Source: DASQZT01 sp035638575 (lineage in GTDB: Bacteria > Acidobacteriota > Terriglobia > Bryobacterales > Bryobacteraceae). From it: a DNA stretch of 64,000 bases. Position 1 is the stretch's first letter. Each line of letters begins with the position of its first letter. The notes beneath the pieces are model-generated. The model did no database searches and had not been told where the DNA came from. It saw nothing but the letters and a program-made list of their open reading frames with translations. This document shows, one piece after another, positions 45,179 to 53,020 of the stretch. Made by a program: the position numbers and the translations under genes. The stretch spans positions 15,968 through 79,967 of the forward strand of contig DASQZT010000061.1 in assembly GCA_035638575.1 (NCBI GenBank), written 5' to 3'.

Positions 45179-45412
45179 TTGCTTCTCCTTCGTAGGAAAC
45201 GGTAAGTGGAATCTGATTGTGAGTCGAGAGAAAACTCAGCAGAAGTTTTCCCGGAATCCGATTGACGAATAGATTATGCCTCGGACGGTAGTTCTGCTCG
45301 GAGCTGTGCGCGGGGCTATCGAAACCGTTTGCCCGGTTCACGGCGCAAACACCGTGCAGCCCCCAGTCGAGCCAGGATGTGAAGGTGAGTAACATCTGAG
45401 CGGCGTCCATTT
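45179..45412. other. Gap between two oxidoreductase units
   Basis: About 230 bases hold the ribosome-binding site of the 43832-45178 gene and no gene of their own. It is probably the junction left when the downstream segment was duplicated. Confidence 0.3.
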
Positions 45413-45547
45413 TCAGTGAGTGCGTTTGATGCGCAAGGCAATGTCTACCCTGTGCTCGGGAGTATCCGCGACGTCCTGGTCGGCCCGCGCCGCCGAGGCA
45501 GCGAGAACCGCCGCTGAAGCGGATTGTAAAAACGTTCGCCTTTGCAT
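45413..45547 (-). pseudogene. 5' relic of the TIM-barrel isomerase-like gene
   Basis: The first 25 codons (MQRRTFLQSASAAVLAASAA, RADQD) match the start of the intact gene at 48889-49986 with only a few substitutions. The DNA identity then ends abruptly at about 45472, and an unrelated tail runs to a stop at 45413. It is the truncated left end of a duplicated segment. Confidence 0.85.
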
Positions 45548-45613
45548 AACATTACCTCTCCAAACCTGGAATAGCCATTCCGCCGCGCAACTCCTGCATG
45601 CCCCCTGAGGGGC

Positions 45614-46906
45614 CTACGCCAGTGGCTCAGCGCCGTGGCCGTTCCAGGCGATGGCCTTGCCGCCGCTCCGGATCGAGACGCCGCCCATCAGGGTAGGGAT
45701 GGTGGAGATGGCGCCGATCTCGATATCGCACACCGGCCGCTCCCGGCTCTTAATGCACGCCAGAAAGTTCAGGATGAGCCTGCCGGAGTCGGACTCGAAG
45801 GAAGCCTGGCCGTTCGGCAATTCGTCGTGCAACGCGACCTTCTTCTCTTCAAACGGCGGTGCCCCGCCGGCGCCGCCGCGGTTGCCGCCCACCGGCCGTA
45901 CCTCGTAGCCGAACCGGCTGACGAACAGCGCGCCTGCGTCGCCCCACAGATGGGTGCCGAATGCGCCAGGAAAGTCCTCCGAACGCGAACTGTAGTTGGC
46001 GACGAAGTTCGGATACTGCCAGCAAACTTCGATCGTGTCCGGGACGCGGTCGTCGTGCGGATGGTTGAACCATCCGTACGCTGCGGCCGCCCGGCGCGCT
46101 GGCTCGGTGACGCCCAAGTACCAATGCGCGATGTCGAGGGTATGCACGTCGTCGGACAGTGGGCTGCCGCCGTACTCCCAATAGCTGCGCCAATTGCGCT
46201 GGCGCGTGGTGCTGTACGGCCGCCGCGGCGCCGGCCCCTGGAACATCTCCCAGTCCAGGTCCGGAGGAGGATTCGAAGGCTCGGTCGACATCGCCGCCCG
46301 GCCGCCGCCCGGCCCGCCGCGCCCCGCTGCGCCCCGGCCGCCTCCGGGCGCACCGCCGCCGGGGTTCACCACCACCACATGACGGACCCTGCCGAGTATG
46401 CCACTCTGGACGACCTTGTAAGCCTCCATGAACGGTGCGCTGGTGCGCTGCATTAAGCCGACTTGCACCACGCGTTTGTACTGTCGGGCGGCCTTTACCG
46501 CCTTGAGGCACATGTCAATGTCATTGGAGACTGGCTTCTCCAGATAAATGTCCTTGCCAGCCTCGCAGGCCGAGATGACGATGGGGCAGTGCCAATGGTC
46601 GGGCGTCGCCACCACCACCACGTCGATGTCCTTGCGGTCGAGCACCCGCCGGTAGTCGCCGTAGGTATCTACGTTGCCGCCCGCGATGCCGGCGGCCCGC
46701 TCCAGGTTAGGTTTGTATACGTCGCACACCGCGGCAATCCGGAAGCCGGGGTTAAACTTAAATTGCGGAATCAGGGCTCCACAGGCACGGCTGCCGGTGC
46801 CGATAAATCCGACCACGAACTGGTCGGAGGCGGCCGGAGCAGACGAGGCTCCCGCCGCGGCCATTCCCAGGGTTGCCGTGGTCAAGAATGATCGTCGGTT
46901 TTCCAT
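45614..46906 (-). CDS. Gfo/Idh/MocA-family oxidoreductase, Tat-exported (duplicate 1)
   Basis: The ATG at 46906 (MENRRSFLTTATLGMAAAGA), with AGAAGGA nine bases upstream, gives 430 residues. The Rossmann motif is VVGFIGTGSRACGALIPQF and the active-site motif is YLEKPVSND. VVVATPDHWHCPIVISACEA is the cofactor strand. A Gly/Arg-rich insertion (GGGAPGGGRGAAGRGGPGGG) sits before the C-terminal sheet. It is the close paralogue of 50053-51330, with a different Gly-rich insert and an AFGTHLWGDAGA region. WEYGGSPLSDDVHTLDIAHW replaces SDWGVHLLDIAHW of the other copy, removing a conserved Trp-Gly. Both are probably sugar or glycoside dehydrogenases in the periplasm. Confidence 0.88.
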   Translation of the reverse strand: MENRRSFLTTATLGMAAAGASSAPAASDQFVVGFIGTGSRACGALIPQFKFNPGFRIAAVCDVYKPNLERAAGIAGGNVDTYGDYRRVLDRKDIDVVVVATPDHWHCPIVISACEAGKDIYLEKPVSNDIDMCLKAVKAARQYKRVVQVGLMQRTSAPFMEAYKVVQSGILGRVRHVVVVNPGGGAPGGGRGAAGRGGPGGGRAAMSTEPSNPPPDLDWEMFQGPAPRRPYSTTRQRNWRSYWEYGGSPLSDDVHTLDIAHWYLGVTEPARRAAAAYGWFNHPHDDRVPDTIEVCWQYPNFVANYSSRSEDFPGAFGTHLWGDAGALFVSRFGYEVRPVGGNRGGAGGAPPFEEKKVALHDELPNGQASFESDSGRLILNFLACIKSRERPVCDIEIGAISTIPTLMGGVSIRSGGKAIAWNGHGAEPLA

Positions 46907-46939
46907 ACTAAACATTCCTTCTGAAAAGAGATCTGGGCG

Positions 46940-47083
46940 CTACTGGCTCAGTCGGCGCATCCGGATGTTGCGGAATCTCATCGTCGTTTCCGGCGCCGGC
47001 CCGTTGATGGGCCCCTCCTTTATCTCGATTGTCCGGCCGGCCACACGGCCCGTGCTCCTGGAGCTACAAGGGTCCTTCAGCCA
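46940..47083 (-). pseudogene. 3' relic of a DUF1080 gene
   Basis: The last ~47 codons of a DUF1080 gene are recognisable by alignment with 51364-51506 (IEIKEGPINGPAPE..., MRFRNIRMRRLSQ). A TAG replaces a sense codon just downstream of GPL, and a one-base insertion shifts the frame, so it is dead. It forms the right edge of duplication copy 1. Confidence 0.82.
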
Positions 47084-47089
47084 GCCGCC

Positions 47090-48565
47090 TCAAGCGAAGC
47101 CTTCCACACCCCACGGCTCCCGCATCGGCCGCTTAATCAACTTCTTTGCCGCGTCGTTGCCCACGATGGTTTCCTTCTTCGGATCCCACCGAACCGGCTG
47201 TCCGGTGAGAATACAGAGCTGCGAGAGTTGGCTGATCAGGTCCGACCGGCAGGCGCTCTCGATGGGAGACGCCACGGGGCTGCCAGTGAGAACGGCGCGT
47301 ATCCAGTTCTGATGGTGGCCCGCCGTCAGAGTCTCCTGGAAGCCCTTGGGCAGGTTAGCCGGAATACTCTCCAGCGCGCTGTCGGCGATGTGAATCTCGT
47401 TCGGCCCTATGACCGACTCCATCAGCGAAGCCGGTTGGGTGACCACCGCACCGTTATTACCGTAGCTCACGACCACCCAGCCCTCCGACCCGATGAAGAC
47501 CACGCCGTTCGGCACCCCGGCGCGTGGCGGGTTGATGACAGGCTGAGGAGCGTCGGGCAAACCACGATAGGTGTTGCTGTCCATGAAGTCCAGCACCAGG
47601 CCATCCGCCCACGTGCACTGCACCCTCCACTGCGTGGCGCAGTCGAAGAGCCCTTCTTTGGGAAACGTCCCGGAGCCTTCGTAGTGGACCGGAGGGTCTT
47701 TGCGGCCGGACGCGTCCGCCCAACGCTGCATCTGGTCGAGCAGATGAGCGCCCCAGTTGTTGATCATGCCCAGACAGTAGTCCTGAATGTCGAAGATGCC
47801 GGCGCGGTCTGGCCTCAGGCAGCGGTCGTAGCAGAACGGTTTCATCGGCGCCGGCCCAAGCCAGGCATCGTAATTGAATCCGTCGGGAACCGGCAGCACC
47901 GGAGTCGCCGAACCGCCGGCCCTGCTCGCCGGAGCGGTCACGTAGATCTTCTGCACCTTGCCGATGCGGCCGTTGAGCACCAGTTCGATGCCTTTCTTAG
48001 CGGCGGGATAGGCGCGCAACTCGGTGCCGTATTGGCAAACCTGCTTAGGGAACTTGCGCACGGCCTTCACCGCCGCCAGATCCTGCTCGACGCTGACGCC
48101 CAGCGGCTTTTCGACATGGACATGCTTGCCCGCCTTCAGACTGTAAAGCAGCATGGAGACGTGCCAGTGGTCGGGCGCCACGTTGTAGACGGCATCGATG
48201 TCCTTCTGCGCCAGCAGCTCCCGGAAGTCGTCGTACATGCGGATTCCGCGGTTTGGACGCTCGGGCTGCTTCAAGTCGTACTGCTTTTCGAGCTTGTCTT
48301 TGGCGTCCTGCAAATGGCTCCTCACAGCGTCCGACGCGGCGACGATCACGACGTTGTCGAAACAGGGATATTGGAGCGTTTCAAAAACGGCCCTTTGGCC
48401 GCTCCCGTTGATGCCGACCGTGACCCGGTCGCTGGGCGGCGTGGCGCCCCGGCCCAACGCCGAAGCCGGCACGATCATTGGCGGCGCAAGCAGCCCCGTC
48501 AGAGCAAAGGTTCCAGCGCTCCTTTTCAGGAAGTCTCGCCGGCTTTGATCTGCACTTTTCTCCAT
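47090..48565 (-). CDS. Gfo/Idh/MocA-family oxidoreductase with Tat signal, long form
   Basis: The ATG at 48565, behind CTGGAGG, gives 491 residues. A strong Tat signal SRRDFLKRSAGTFALTGLLA is followed by the Rossmann segment RVTVGINGSGQRAVFETLQY, in which GxGxxG is modified to GSGQRA. The active-site motif is HVEKPLGVS, with YNVAPDHWHVSMLLYSLKAG. The C-terminal region is longer than in the neighbours and contains YCLGMINNWGAHLLDQMQRW and LIKRPMREPWGVEGFA. It is not part of the duplication. It probably oxidises a different glycoside or hydroxyl than its paralogues. Confidence 0.87.
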   Translation of the reverse strand: MEKSADQSRRDFLKRSAGTFALTGLLAPPMIVPASALGRGATPPSDRVTVGINGSGQRAVFETLQYPCFDNVVIVAASDAVRSHLQDAKDKLEKQYDLKQPERPNRGIRMYDDFRELLAQKDIDAVYNVAPDHWHVSMLLYSLKAGKHVHVEKPLGVSVEQDLAAVKAVRKFPKQVCQYGTELRAYPAAKKGIELVLNGRIGKVQKIYVTAPASRAGGSATPVLPVPDGFNYDAWLGPAPMKPFCYDRCLRPDRAGIFDIQDYCLGMINNWGAHLLDQMQRWADASGRKDPPVHYEGSGTFPKEGLFDCATQWRVQCTWADGLVLDFMDSNTYRGLPDAPQPVINPPRAGVPNGVVFIGSEGWVVVSYGNNGAVVTQPASLMESVIGPNEIHIADSALESIPANLPKGFQETLTAGHHQNWIRAVLTGSPVASPIESACRSDLISQLSQLCILTGQPVRWDPKKETIVGNDAAKKLIKRPMREPWGVEGFA

Positions 48566-48662
48566 CGGATACCTCCAGGATTCTAGGGATATAACAACAT
48601 CATAAGGCTCGAGCGTCGGGCGCCCGATCGCCGGCGACCGCACTGCCCGCCCATCGTCAGCT

Positions 48663-48812
48663 TCAAAACTTCACCCGCGCGCTCCAGTACACCCTTCGAG
48701 GGGCGCTTTGTTCCGTGGTGGCGGTATTCGTCACTGTCACCTGCGCGGCCGGAATGACAGCGCCAGTTGGATCCGTTACACGGCCAGGCATCGAGCCACG
48801 GTATTCCTGGCC
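48663..48812 (-). pseudogene. TonB-dependent receptor reduced to its two ends
   Basis: The frame reads VGQEYRGSMPGRVTDPTGAV, IPAAQVTVTNTATT and then directly EQSAPRRVYWSARVKF-stop. The first part equals the mature N-terminus of the receptor at 53021-56557 (GQEYRGSLSGRVLDPSGAAV). The last part equals its extreme C-terminus (TEQSSPRRVYWSGHVTF). About 1,100 codons between are gone, yet the junction is in frame. It lies directly after the TIM-barrel gene in the minus-strand order. Confidence 0.8.
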
Positions 48813-48888
48813 GACAGGGCTGGAATCATCAACGCCCGCGATTTCATTGACCTTCTCCAAACTCTGTATCTCCCGGCCTACGGCACAG

Positions 48889-49986
48889 TCAAGTGCGCCA
48901 ACGAATCCCCACATCCAGTACTTTCCTGGCGTACTCCAAGCTACGTTCCAGATCGACGCGCTGCTGTGCTAGTAAGGCTGCCCGATACTCAGGCGGCTGA
49001 TTCCCGCCACGGCCGCCGATGAGCATAGGCGCCATCAGGGGATGGCCTTTCTTTGCAAGTTCCAGGAAGCGCACAAAGTCGGCTGCCGGCATCTTCGGAT
49101 ACACCTGCCAGAACTCCGGCTCGTAAAACGGCATTATCCTGGGCCCACTGCCGGTGATTACTTCGAGCTGGAACGTAGCTTTCGGACACATCCGGCGATA
49201 ACATGCCATGATGGCTTTGAAATCGATAGAACCGTCGCCTAGGACCACCCACTGCACCGCTGCTCCCCGCGGGTGTTCATACACCACTGAATCGCGCATG
49301 TGGGTCGTCAGCACATAAGGCCCGAGCACCTCCATGGTCAGTAGTGGATCCTCGGCAACCCATACGGGATTGCCGGTATCCAGGTTTGAGCCGACGAAAT
49401 CCGTACCCGCTTCTGTGATGAGCGTCTTCATTTCGCGCGCGAGCAAATCGCCGGCGTGATTTTCAACCGCGAACTTGACTCCGAGGTCGAGGGCTTGAGA
49501 CCGCAACGCCTTCAGCACCTTGACCGTGTTTTCGATATGTCCCTCGATCGGGATCGGGCCGCGACGGTCCTGGTTGGTGCCAAGGTAGCAGCGCATGATG
49601 CGGGAGCCCAGCGCGTTGGACACCTGTAGCGTTTTGCGGACCTGCTCGACCGCATCCCCGGCTGTCTTGTTGAAATTGCTCGAGCTTGGGCAGATCGAAC
49701 CCATACCGGTCTGGAGTAAGATGCCGAGCTGGGCGGCATGGTCTTTCACCTTTTGGAGGTACGCCGGCTCCAGGCTTTCGAAGTCGCTCAAGCTGGAGAG
49801 TTGGATGGTATCCAGCTTTTGGCTCGCGGCATAATCCAGCAACTGGATCGCCTTCCACCCCAGCCGATTCAGCGAATAGGTATCGAATCCGAGGGGAATG
49901 AGCGTGCTGGCGTCCTGGTCGGCCTGCGCCGTCGAGGCAGCGAGAACCGCCGCTGAAGCGGATTGCAAGAACGTTCGCCGTTGCAT
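48889..49986 (-). CDS. Sugar phosphate isomerase/epimerase-like TIM-barrel protein (AP endonuclease 2 family), exported
   Basis: This 365-residue protein has a Tat/Sec-type leader (MQRRTFLQSASAAVLAASTA) and a PF01261 barrel. Motifs are LGFDTYSLNRLGWKAIQLLD, LDTIQLSSL, GVKFAVENHAGDLLAREMKT with a metal-binding Glu/His, GTDFVGSNLDTGNPVWVAED, and TTHMRDSVVYEHPRGAAVQW with the metal His. In 3-keto-glycoside pathways proteins of this fold act as keto-sugar isomerases or C-/O-glycoside eliminases after a Gfo/Idh oxidation step, which fits the neighbours. The first 25 codons are duplicated at 45.5 kb. Export distinguishes it from cytosolic sugar isomerases. Confidence 0.82.
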   Translation of the reverse strand: MQRRTFLQSASAAVLAASTAQADQDASTLIPLGFDTYSLNRLGWKAIQLLDYAASQKLDTIQLSSLSDFESLEPAYLQKVKDHAAQLGILLQTGMGSICPSSSNFNKTAGDAVEQVRKTLQVSNALGSRIMRCYLGTNQDRRGPIPIEGHIENTVKVLKALRSQALDLGVKFAVENHAGDLLAREMKTLITEAGTDFVGSNLDTGNPVWVAEDPLLTMEVLGPYVLTTHMRDSVVYEHPRGAAVQWVVLGDGSIDFKAIMACYRRMCPKATFQLEVITGSGPRIMPFYEPEFWQVYPKMPAADFVRFLELAKKGHPLMAPMLIGGRGGNQPPEYRAALLAQQRVDLERSLEYARKVLDVGIRWRT

Positions 49987-51506
49987 GACATTACGTCTCC
50001 AAACCTGGAATCGCCATTCCGCCGCGCCACGCGTGCATGCCCCCTGGGCGGCCTACGCCAGTGGCGCGGCGCCGTGGCCGGTCCACCCGATGGTCTTCCC
50101 GCCGTTCCGGATCGAGACGCCGGCCATCAGGGTCGGAATGGTGGAGAAGGCGCCGATCTCGATATCGCACACCGGCCGCTGCCGGCTCTTGATGCACGCC
50201 AGGAAGTTCACGATATGCCTGCCGGCGTCGGACTCGAAGGACGCCTGCCCGTTCGGCGGTTCATCGTGCAACGCTACCTTCTTCTCTTCAAACGGCGGCT
50301 TTCCGCCGGTGCTGCGCCAGTTGCCGGTCACCGCCCGCACGTTGTAACCGTAGCGGTTGACGAACAGCACGCCTTCGTCGCCCCACAGATACGTGCCGAG
50401 AACGTCCGACCGCGAGCTGTAGTTGGCGACGAAATTCGGATACTGCCAGGAGACGTCGGTGGTGTCCGGGAACCGGTCGTCCTGCGGCCGGCCGAACCAT
50501 CCATACACTGCGGCCGCGGTGCGCGAGGGCTCGGTAACGCCCAAGTACCAATGCGCGATGTCGAGGAGATGCACGCCCCAGTCCGAGAGCGCGCCGCCGC
50601 CGTACTCCCAATAGCTGCGCCAATTGCGCTGGCGCATGGGGCTGTACGGCCGCCGCGGCGCCGGCCCCTGGAACATCTCCCAGTCGAGGCCGGGAGGAGG
50701 AGCGGAAGCCTCGGCCGTCATTTGGCCGCCGCCCGGCCCGCCGCGTCCCGTTGCCCCCCGGCCGCCTCTGGGCGCGCTGCCGCCGGGGTTTATCACCACC
50801 ACATGACGGACCTTGCCGAGTATGCCGCTTTGGACCTCCTTGTAAGCCTCCAGGAAAGGCGCGCTGCTGCGCTGCATCAAGCCCACCTGCACCACGCGCT
50901 TGTACTTCCGGGCCGCCTCTACCGCCTTGAGGCACATGTCGATGTCGTTCGAGACCGGCTTCTCCAGATAAATGTCCTTGCCAGCCTCGCAGGCCGAGAT
51001 CACCATGGGGCAGTGCCAGTGGTCCGGCGTCGCTATCACCACCACGTCGATGTCCTTGCGGTCGAGCACCCGCCGGTAGTCGCCGTACGTGTCTACGTTA
51101 CCGCCCACGAGCGTGGCGGCCTGGTCCAGGTTAGGTTTGTACACGTCGCACACCGCGGCAATGCGGAAGCCGGGGTTGAACTTAAACTGCGGAATCAGGG
51201 CACTATAGGCACGGCTGCCGGTGCCGATAAATCCGACCACGAACTGGTCGGAGGCGGCCGGAGCAGACGACGCTCCCGCCGCGGCCACTCCCAGGGTTGC
51301 CCTGGTCAAGAATGATCGTCGGTTTTCCATCTTATACATTCCTTCTGAAAAGAGATCTGGGCGCTACTGGCTCAGTCGGCGCATCCAGATGTTACGGTAT
51401 CTCATGTCCGTTTCCGGCGCGGGCCCGTTGATCGGCCCCTCCTCTATTTCGATTGTACGGCCGACGACACGGCTGTGGTCCTGGAGCACTAAGGGTCCTT
51501 CGGCCA
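49911..51506 (-). repeat. Segmental duplication, copy 2
   Basis: About 1.6 kb aligned with 45472-47083. Here the flanking genes (TIM-barrel at one side, DUF1080 at the other) are intact and continue beyond the repeat, so this is the donor or ancestral arrangement. Confidence 0.8.
50053..51330 (-). CDS. Gfo/Idh/MocA-family oxidoreductase, Tat-exported (duplicate 2)
   Basis: The ATG at 51330 gives 425 residues, with a leader NRRSFLTRATLGVAAAGASS. It is nearly the same as 45614-46906: Rossmann GFIGTGSRAYSALIPQF, active-site YLEKPVSND, VVIATPDHWHCPMVISACEA. This copy keeps the conserved GALSDWGVHLLDIAHWYLGV and has a slightly shorter Gly-rich insert (GGSAPRGGRGATGRGGPGGG). Gene order upstream is DUF1080-DUF1080-receptor and downstream is the TIM-barrel gene, all minus strand, consistent with one transcript from the promoter at 56.9 kb. 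Confidence 0.89.
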   Translation of the reverse strand: MENRRSFLTRATLGVAAAGASSAPAASDQFVVGFIGTGSRAYSALIPQFKFNPGFRIAAVCDVYKPNLDQAATLVGGNVDTYGDYRRVLDRKDIDVVVIATPDHWHCPMVISACEAGKDIYLEKPVSNDIDMCLKAVEAARKYKRVVQVGLMQRSSAPFLEAYKEVQSGILGKVRHVVVINPGGSAPRGGRGATGRGGPGGGQMTAEASAPPPGLDWEMFQGPAPRRPYSPMRQRNWRSYWEYGGGALSDWGVHLLDIAHWYLGVTEPSRTAAAVYGWFGRPQDDRFPDTTDVSWQYPNFVANYSSRSDVLGTYLWGDEGVLFVNRYGYNVRAVTGNWRSTGGKPPFEEKKVALHDEPPNGQASFESDAGRHIVNFLACIKSRQRPVCDIEIGAFSTIPTLMAGVSIRNGGKTIGWTGHGAAPLA

Positions 51507-52110
51507 CGCAACGGCGCCCCCTCACCGGCACCTGGTCCTGGACCAGCACGCCATTGTGCAGCAGCGTCAGGCTCCCGGGCGTCTGCACGCTGCCATCGGA
51601 AGCGCAGGTCGGAGCGTGAAAAACAATGTCGTAGCTCTGCCACTCGCCGGGCGGCCGGCAAGCGTTCACCAGCGGCGGCGATTGCCTGTAAAGCGCGGCG
51701 CATTGGCTATCGGGGGCCACCTCGCTCTTGTAATTGTCCAGAATCTGGATCTCGTACAGGTTCTGGAGTATGATGCCGCCGTTCGCGCGCGCGTAGCCCT
51801 TCTGGTCGGGCTCGTTCGGAACGTTGAACTCCACATGGATCTGCGCGTTGCGGAATTTCTCGGTGCTCGCGGTATCGAGGGCGCCGGTGCGGCAGGTCAT
51901 CACGCCGTCGGCGACCGTGCAGTGCGACGGCGTCCCGTCCAGCCTGGTCCAACCGGTATTGTCCCGCCCGTTAAACAAAACGACGGCGTCCGACGGCGCC
52001 TTGCCCCCGCCGCCTGGATCCATCACCGGCGGTTGCGGCCCAATCACTCTCTGGGCGTACGCGATGCCCACGGCGAGCAGGCATACGGCCAACACTCGTT
52101 CTCTATGCAT
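51364..52110 (-). CDS. DUF1080 protein (3-keto-disaccharide hydrolase-like), exported
   Basis: This 248-residue protein has signal peptide MHRERVLAVCLLAVGIAYAQ and the DUF1080 fold: AVVLFNGRDNTGWTRLDGTP, CTVADGVMTCRTGALDT, FRNAQIHVEFNVP, NGGIILQNLYEIQILDNYKS, PPGEWQSYDIVFHAPTC, and MRYRNIWMRRLSQ. Paired Cys residues in the mature chain suit a disulfide-bonded periplasmic protein. It is a tandem paralogue of 52160-52903; the two share most of the first 110 residues. Its last ~47 codons lie inside the duplicated segment. It probably hydrolyses 3-keto-glycosides made by the adjacent oxidoreductase. Confidence 0.86.
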   Translation of the reverse strand: MHRERVLAVCLLAVGIAYAQRVIGPQPPVMDPGGGGKAPSDAVVLFNGRDNTGWTRLDGTPSHCTVADGVMTCRTGALDTASTEKFRNAQIHVEFNVPNEPDQKGYARANGGIILQNLYEIQILDNYKSEVAPDSQCAALYRQSPPLVNACRPPGEWQSYDIVFHAPTCASDGSVQTPGSLTLLHNGVLVQDQVPVRGRRCVAEGPLVLQDHSRVVGRTIEIEEGPINGPAPETDMRYRNIWMRRLSQ

Positions 52111-52159
52111 CCTTACACTTCCTCAACTCCGCAACGCGTTTTGCCTGCAACAGTCCACA

Positions 52160-52903
52160 CTACGGCGCCAGCCGGCGCATCCAGATGTTGCGGAACCTCA
52201 TAGTCGTATCCGGGGCGCCCACCTCTATCCCCGGGTTCTCTGCGATCTTCCGGCCCACCTCACGGCCGTGGTCCTGGAGCACCAAGGGGCCCTCGTCCAC
52301 GCAACCACGCCCTCGCACCGGTACATGGTCCTGGATCAGGATGCCGTTCTGGAACATCGTCAGGCTCCCCGGCTCCGGGGTGGTGCTGCCGGGGCCGCAA
52401 TGCGGCGCATGAAAAATGATGTCGTAGCTCTGCCACTCGGTGGGCCGCCGGCAAGCGTTCACCAGCGGCGCCGATTGCCCATACAGCGCGCCGCAGGAAC
52501 CGTTGGCGTAAGTCTCGTTCTGGTAGGAGTCCAGAATTTGGATCTCGTACCGGTTCTGCAGTATGATGCCGCTGTTGGCGCGCGCCTGGCCCTTCGCCTC
52601 GGGCTCGTACGGAACGTTGAACTCCACATGGATCTGCGCGTTGCGGAATTTCTCGGTGCTCGCGGTATCGAGGGCGCCGGTGCGGCAGGTCATCACGCCG
52701 TCCGCGACCGTGCAGTGCGACGGCGTCCCGTCCACCCTGGTCCAACCCGTATTGTCCCGCCCGTTGAACAACACGACGGCGTCCGACGGCGCCTTGCCCT
52801 CGCCGCCCGGGTCCACCACCGGCGGTTGCGGCCCAATCACCCTCTGGGCGTACGCGACTCCCACGGCGAGGAGCCACATCGCGAACCTGCTTTGTCTCTT
52901 CAT
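52160..52903 (-). CDS. DUF1080 protein (3-keto-disaccharide hydrolase-like), exported (tandem paralogue)
   Basis: This 247-residue protein starts at the ATG at 52903 (MKRQSRFAMWLLAVGVAYAQ), which aligns with the start of the downstream paralogue; a GTG two codons upstream is possible. Shared blocks are AVVLFNGRDNTGWTRVDGTP, ALDTASTEKFRNAQIHVEFN and PTEWQSYDIIFHAPHC. The central part differs (RYEIQILDSYQNETYANGSC), suggesting different glycoside preference. It lies directly downstream of the TonB-dependent receptor, so substrate uptake and cleavage are probably co-expressed. Confidence 0.86.
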   Translation of the reverse strand: MKRQSRFAMWLLAVGVAYAQRVIGPQPPVVDPGGEGKAPSDAVVLFNGRDNTGWTRVDGTPSHCTVADGVMTCRTGALDTASTEKFRNAQIHVEFNVPYEPEAKGQARANSGIILQNRYEIQILDSYQNETYANGSCGALYGQSAPLVNACRRPTEWQSYDIIFHAPHCGPGSTTPEPGSLTMFQNGILIQDHVPVRGRGCVDEGPLVLQDHGREVGRKIAENPGIEVGAPDTTMRFRNIWMRRLAP

Positions 52904-53020
52904 CCTCACAGGGCCTCGACTCGTATTTCCTTATATTGCCCAGGCGCCTCAAATCCCGGCGGATGGTTTATCGGGCGCACCCGGCGTGCGCCCGATCATC
53001 GATGACGCACTGCGCGCCCG

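Larger units (their letters stand above)
45472..47083 (-). repeat. Segmental duplication, copy 1
   Basis: About 1.61 kb that aligns with 49911-51506. It contains, in minus-strand order, the end of a DUF1080 gene (relic), a complete Gfo/Idh oxidoreductase, and the start of a TIM-barrel gene (relic). Both outer genes are cut at the boundaries, which shows that this copy was inserted as a fragment. No terminal inverted repeats or transposase are visible. Confidence 0.8.

Noticed and set aside
49963..51315. 450-codon plus-strand frame over the oxidoreductase copy 2
   Set aside because: Antisense shadow of a gene with Tat leader, Rossmann motif and EKP. The mirror frame in copy 1 simply reflects the duplication.
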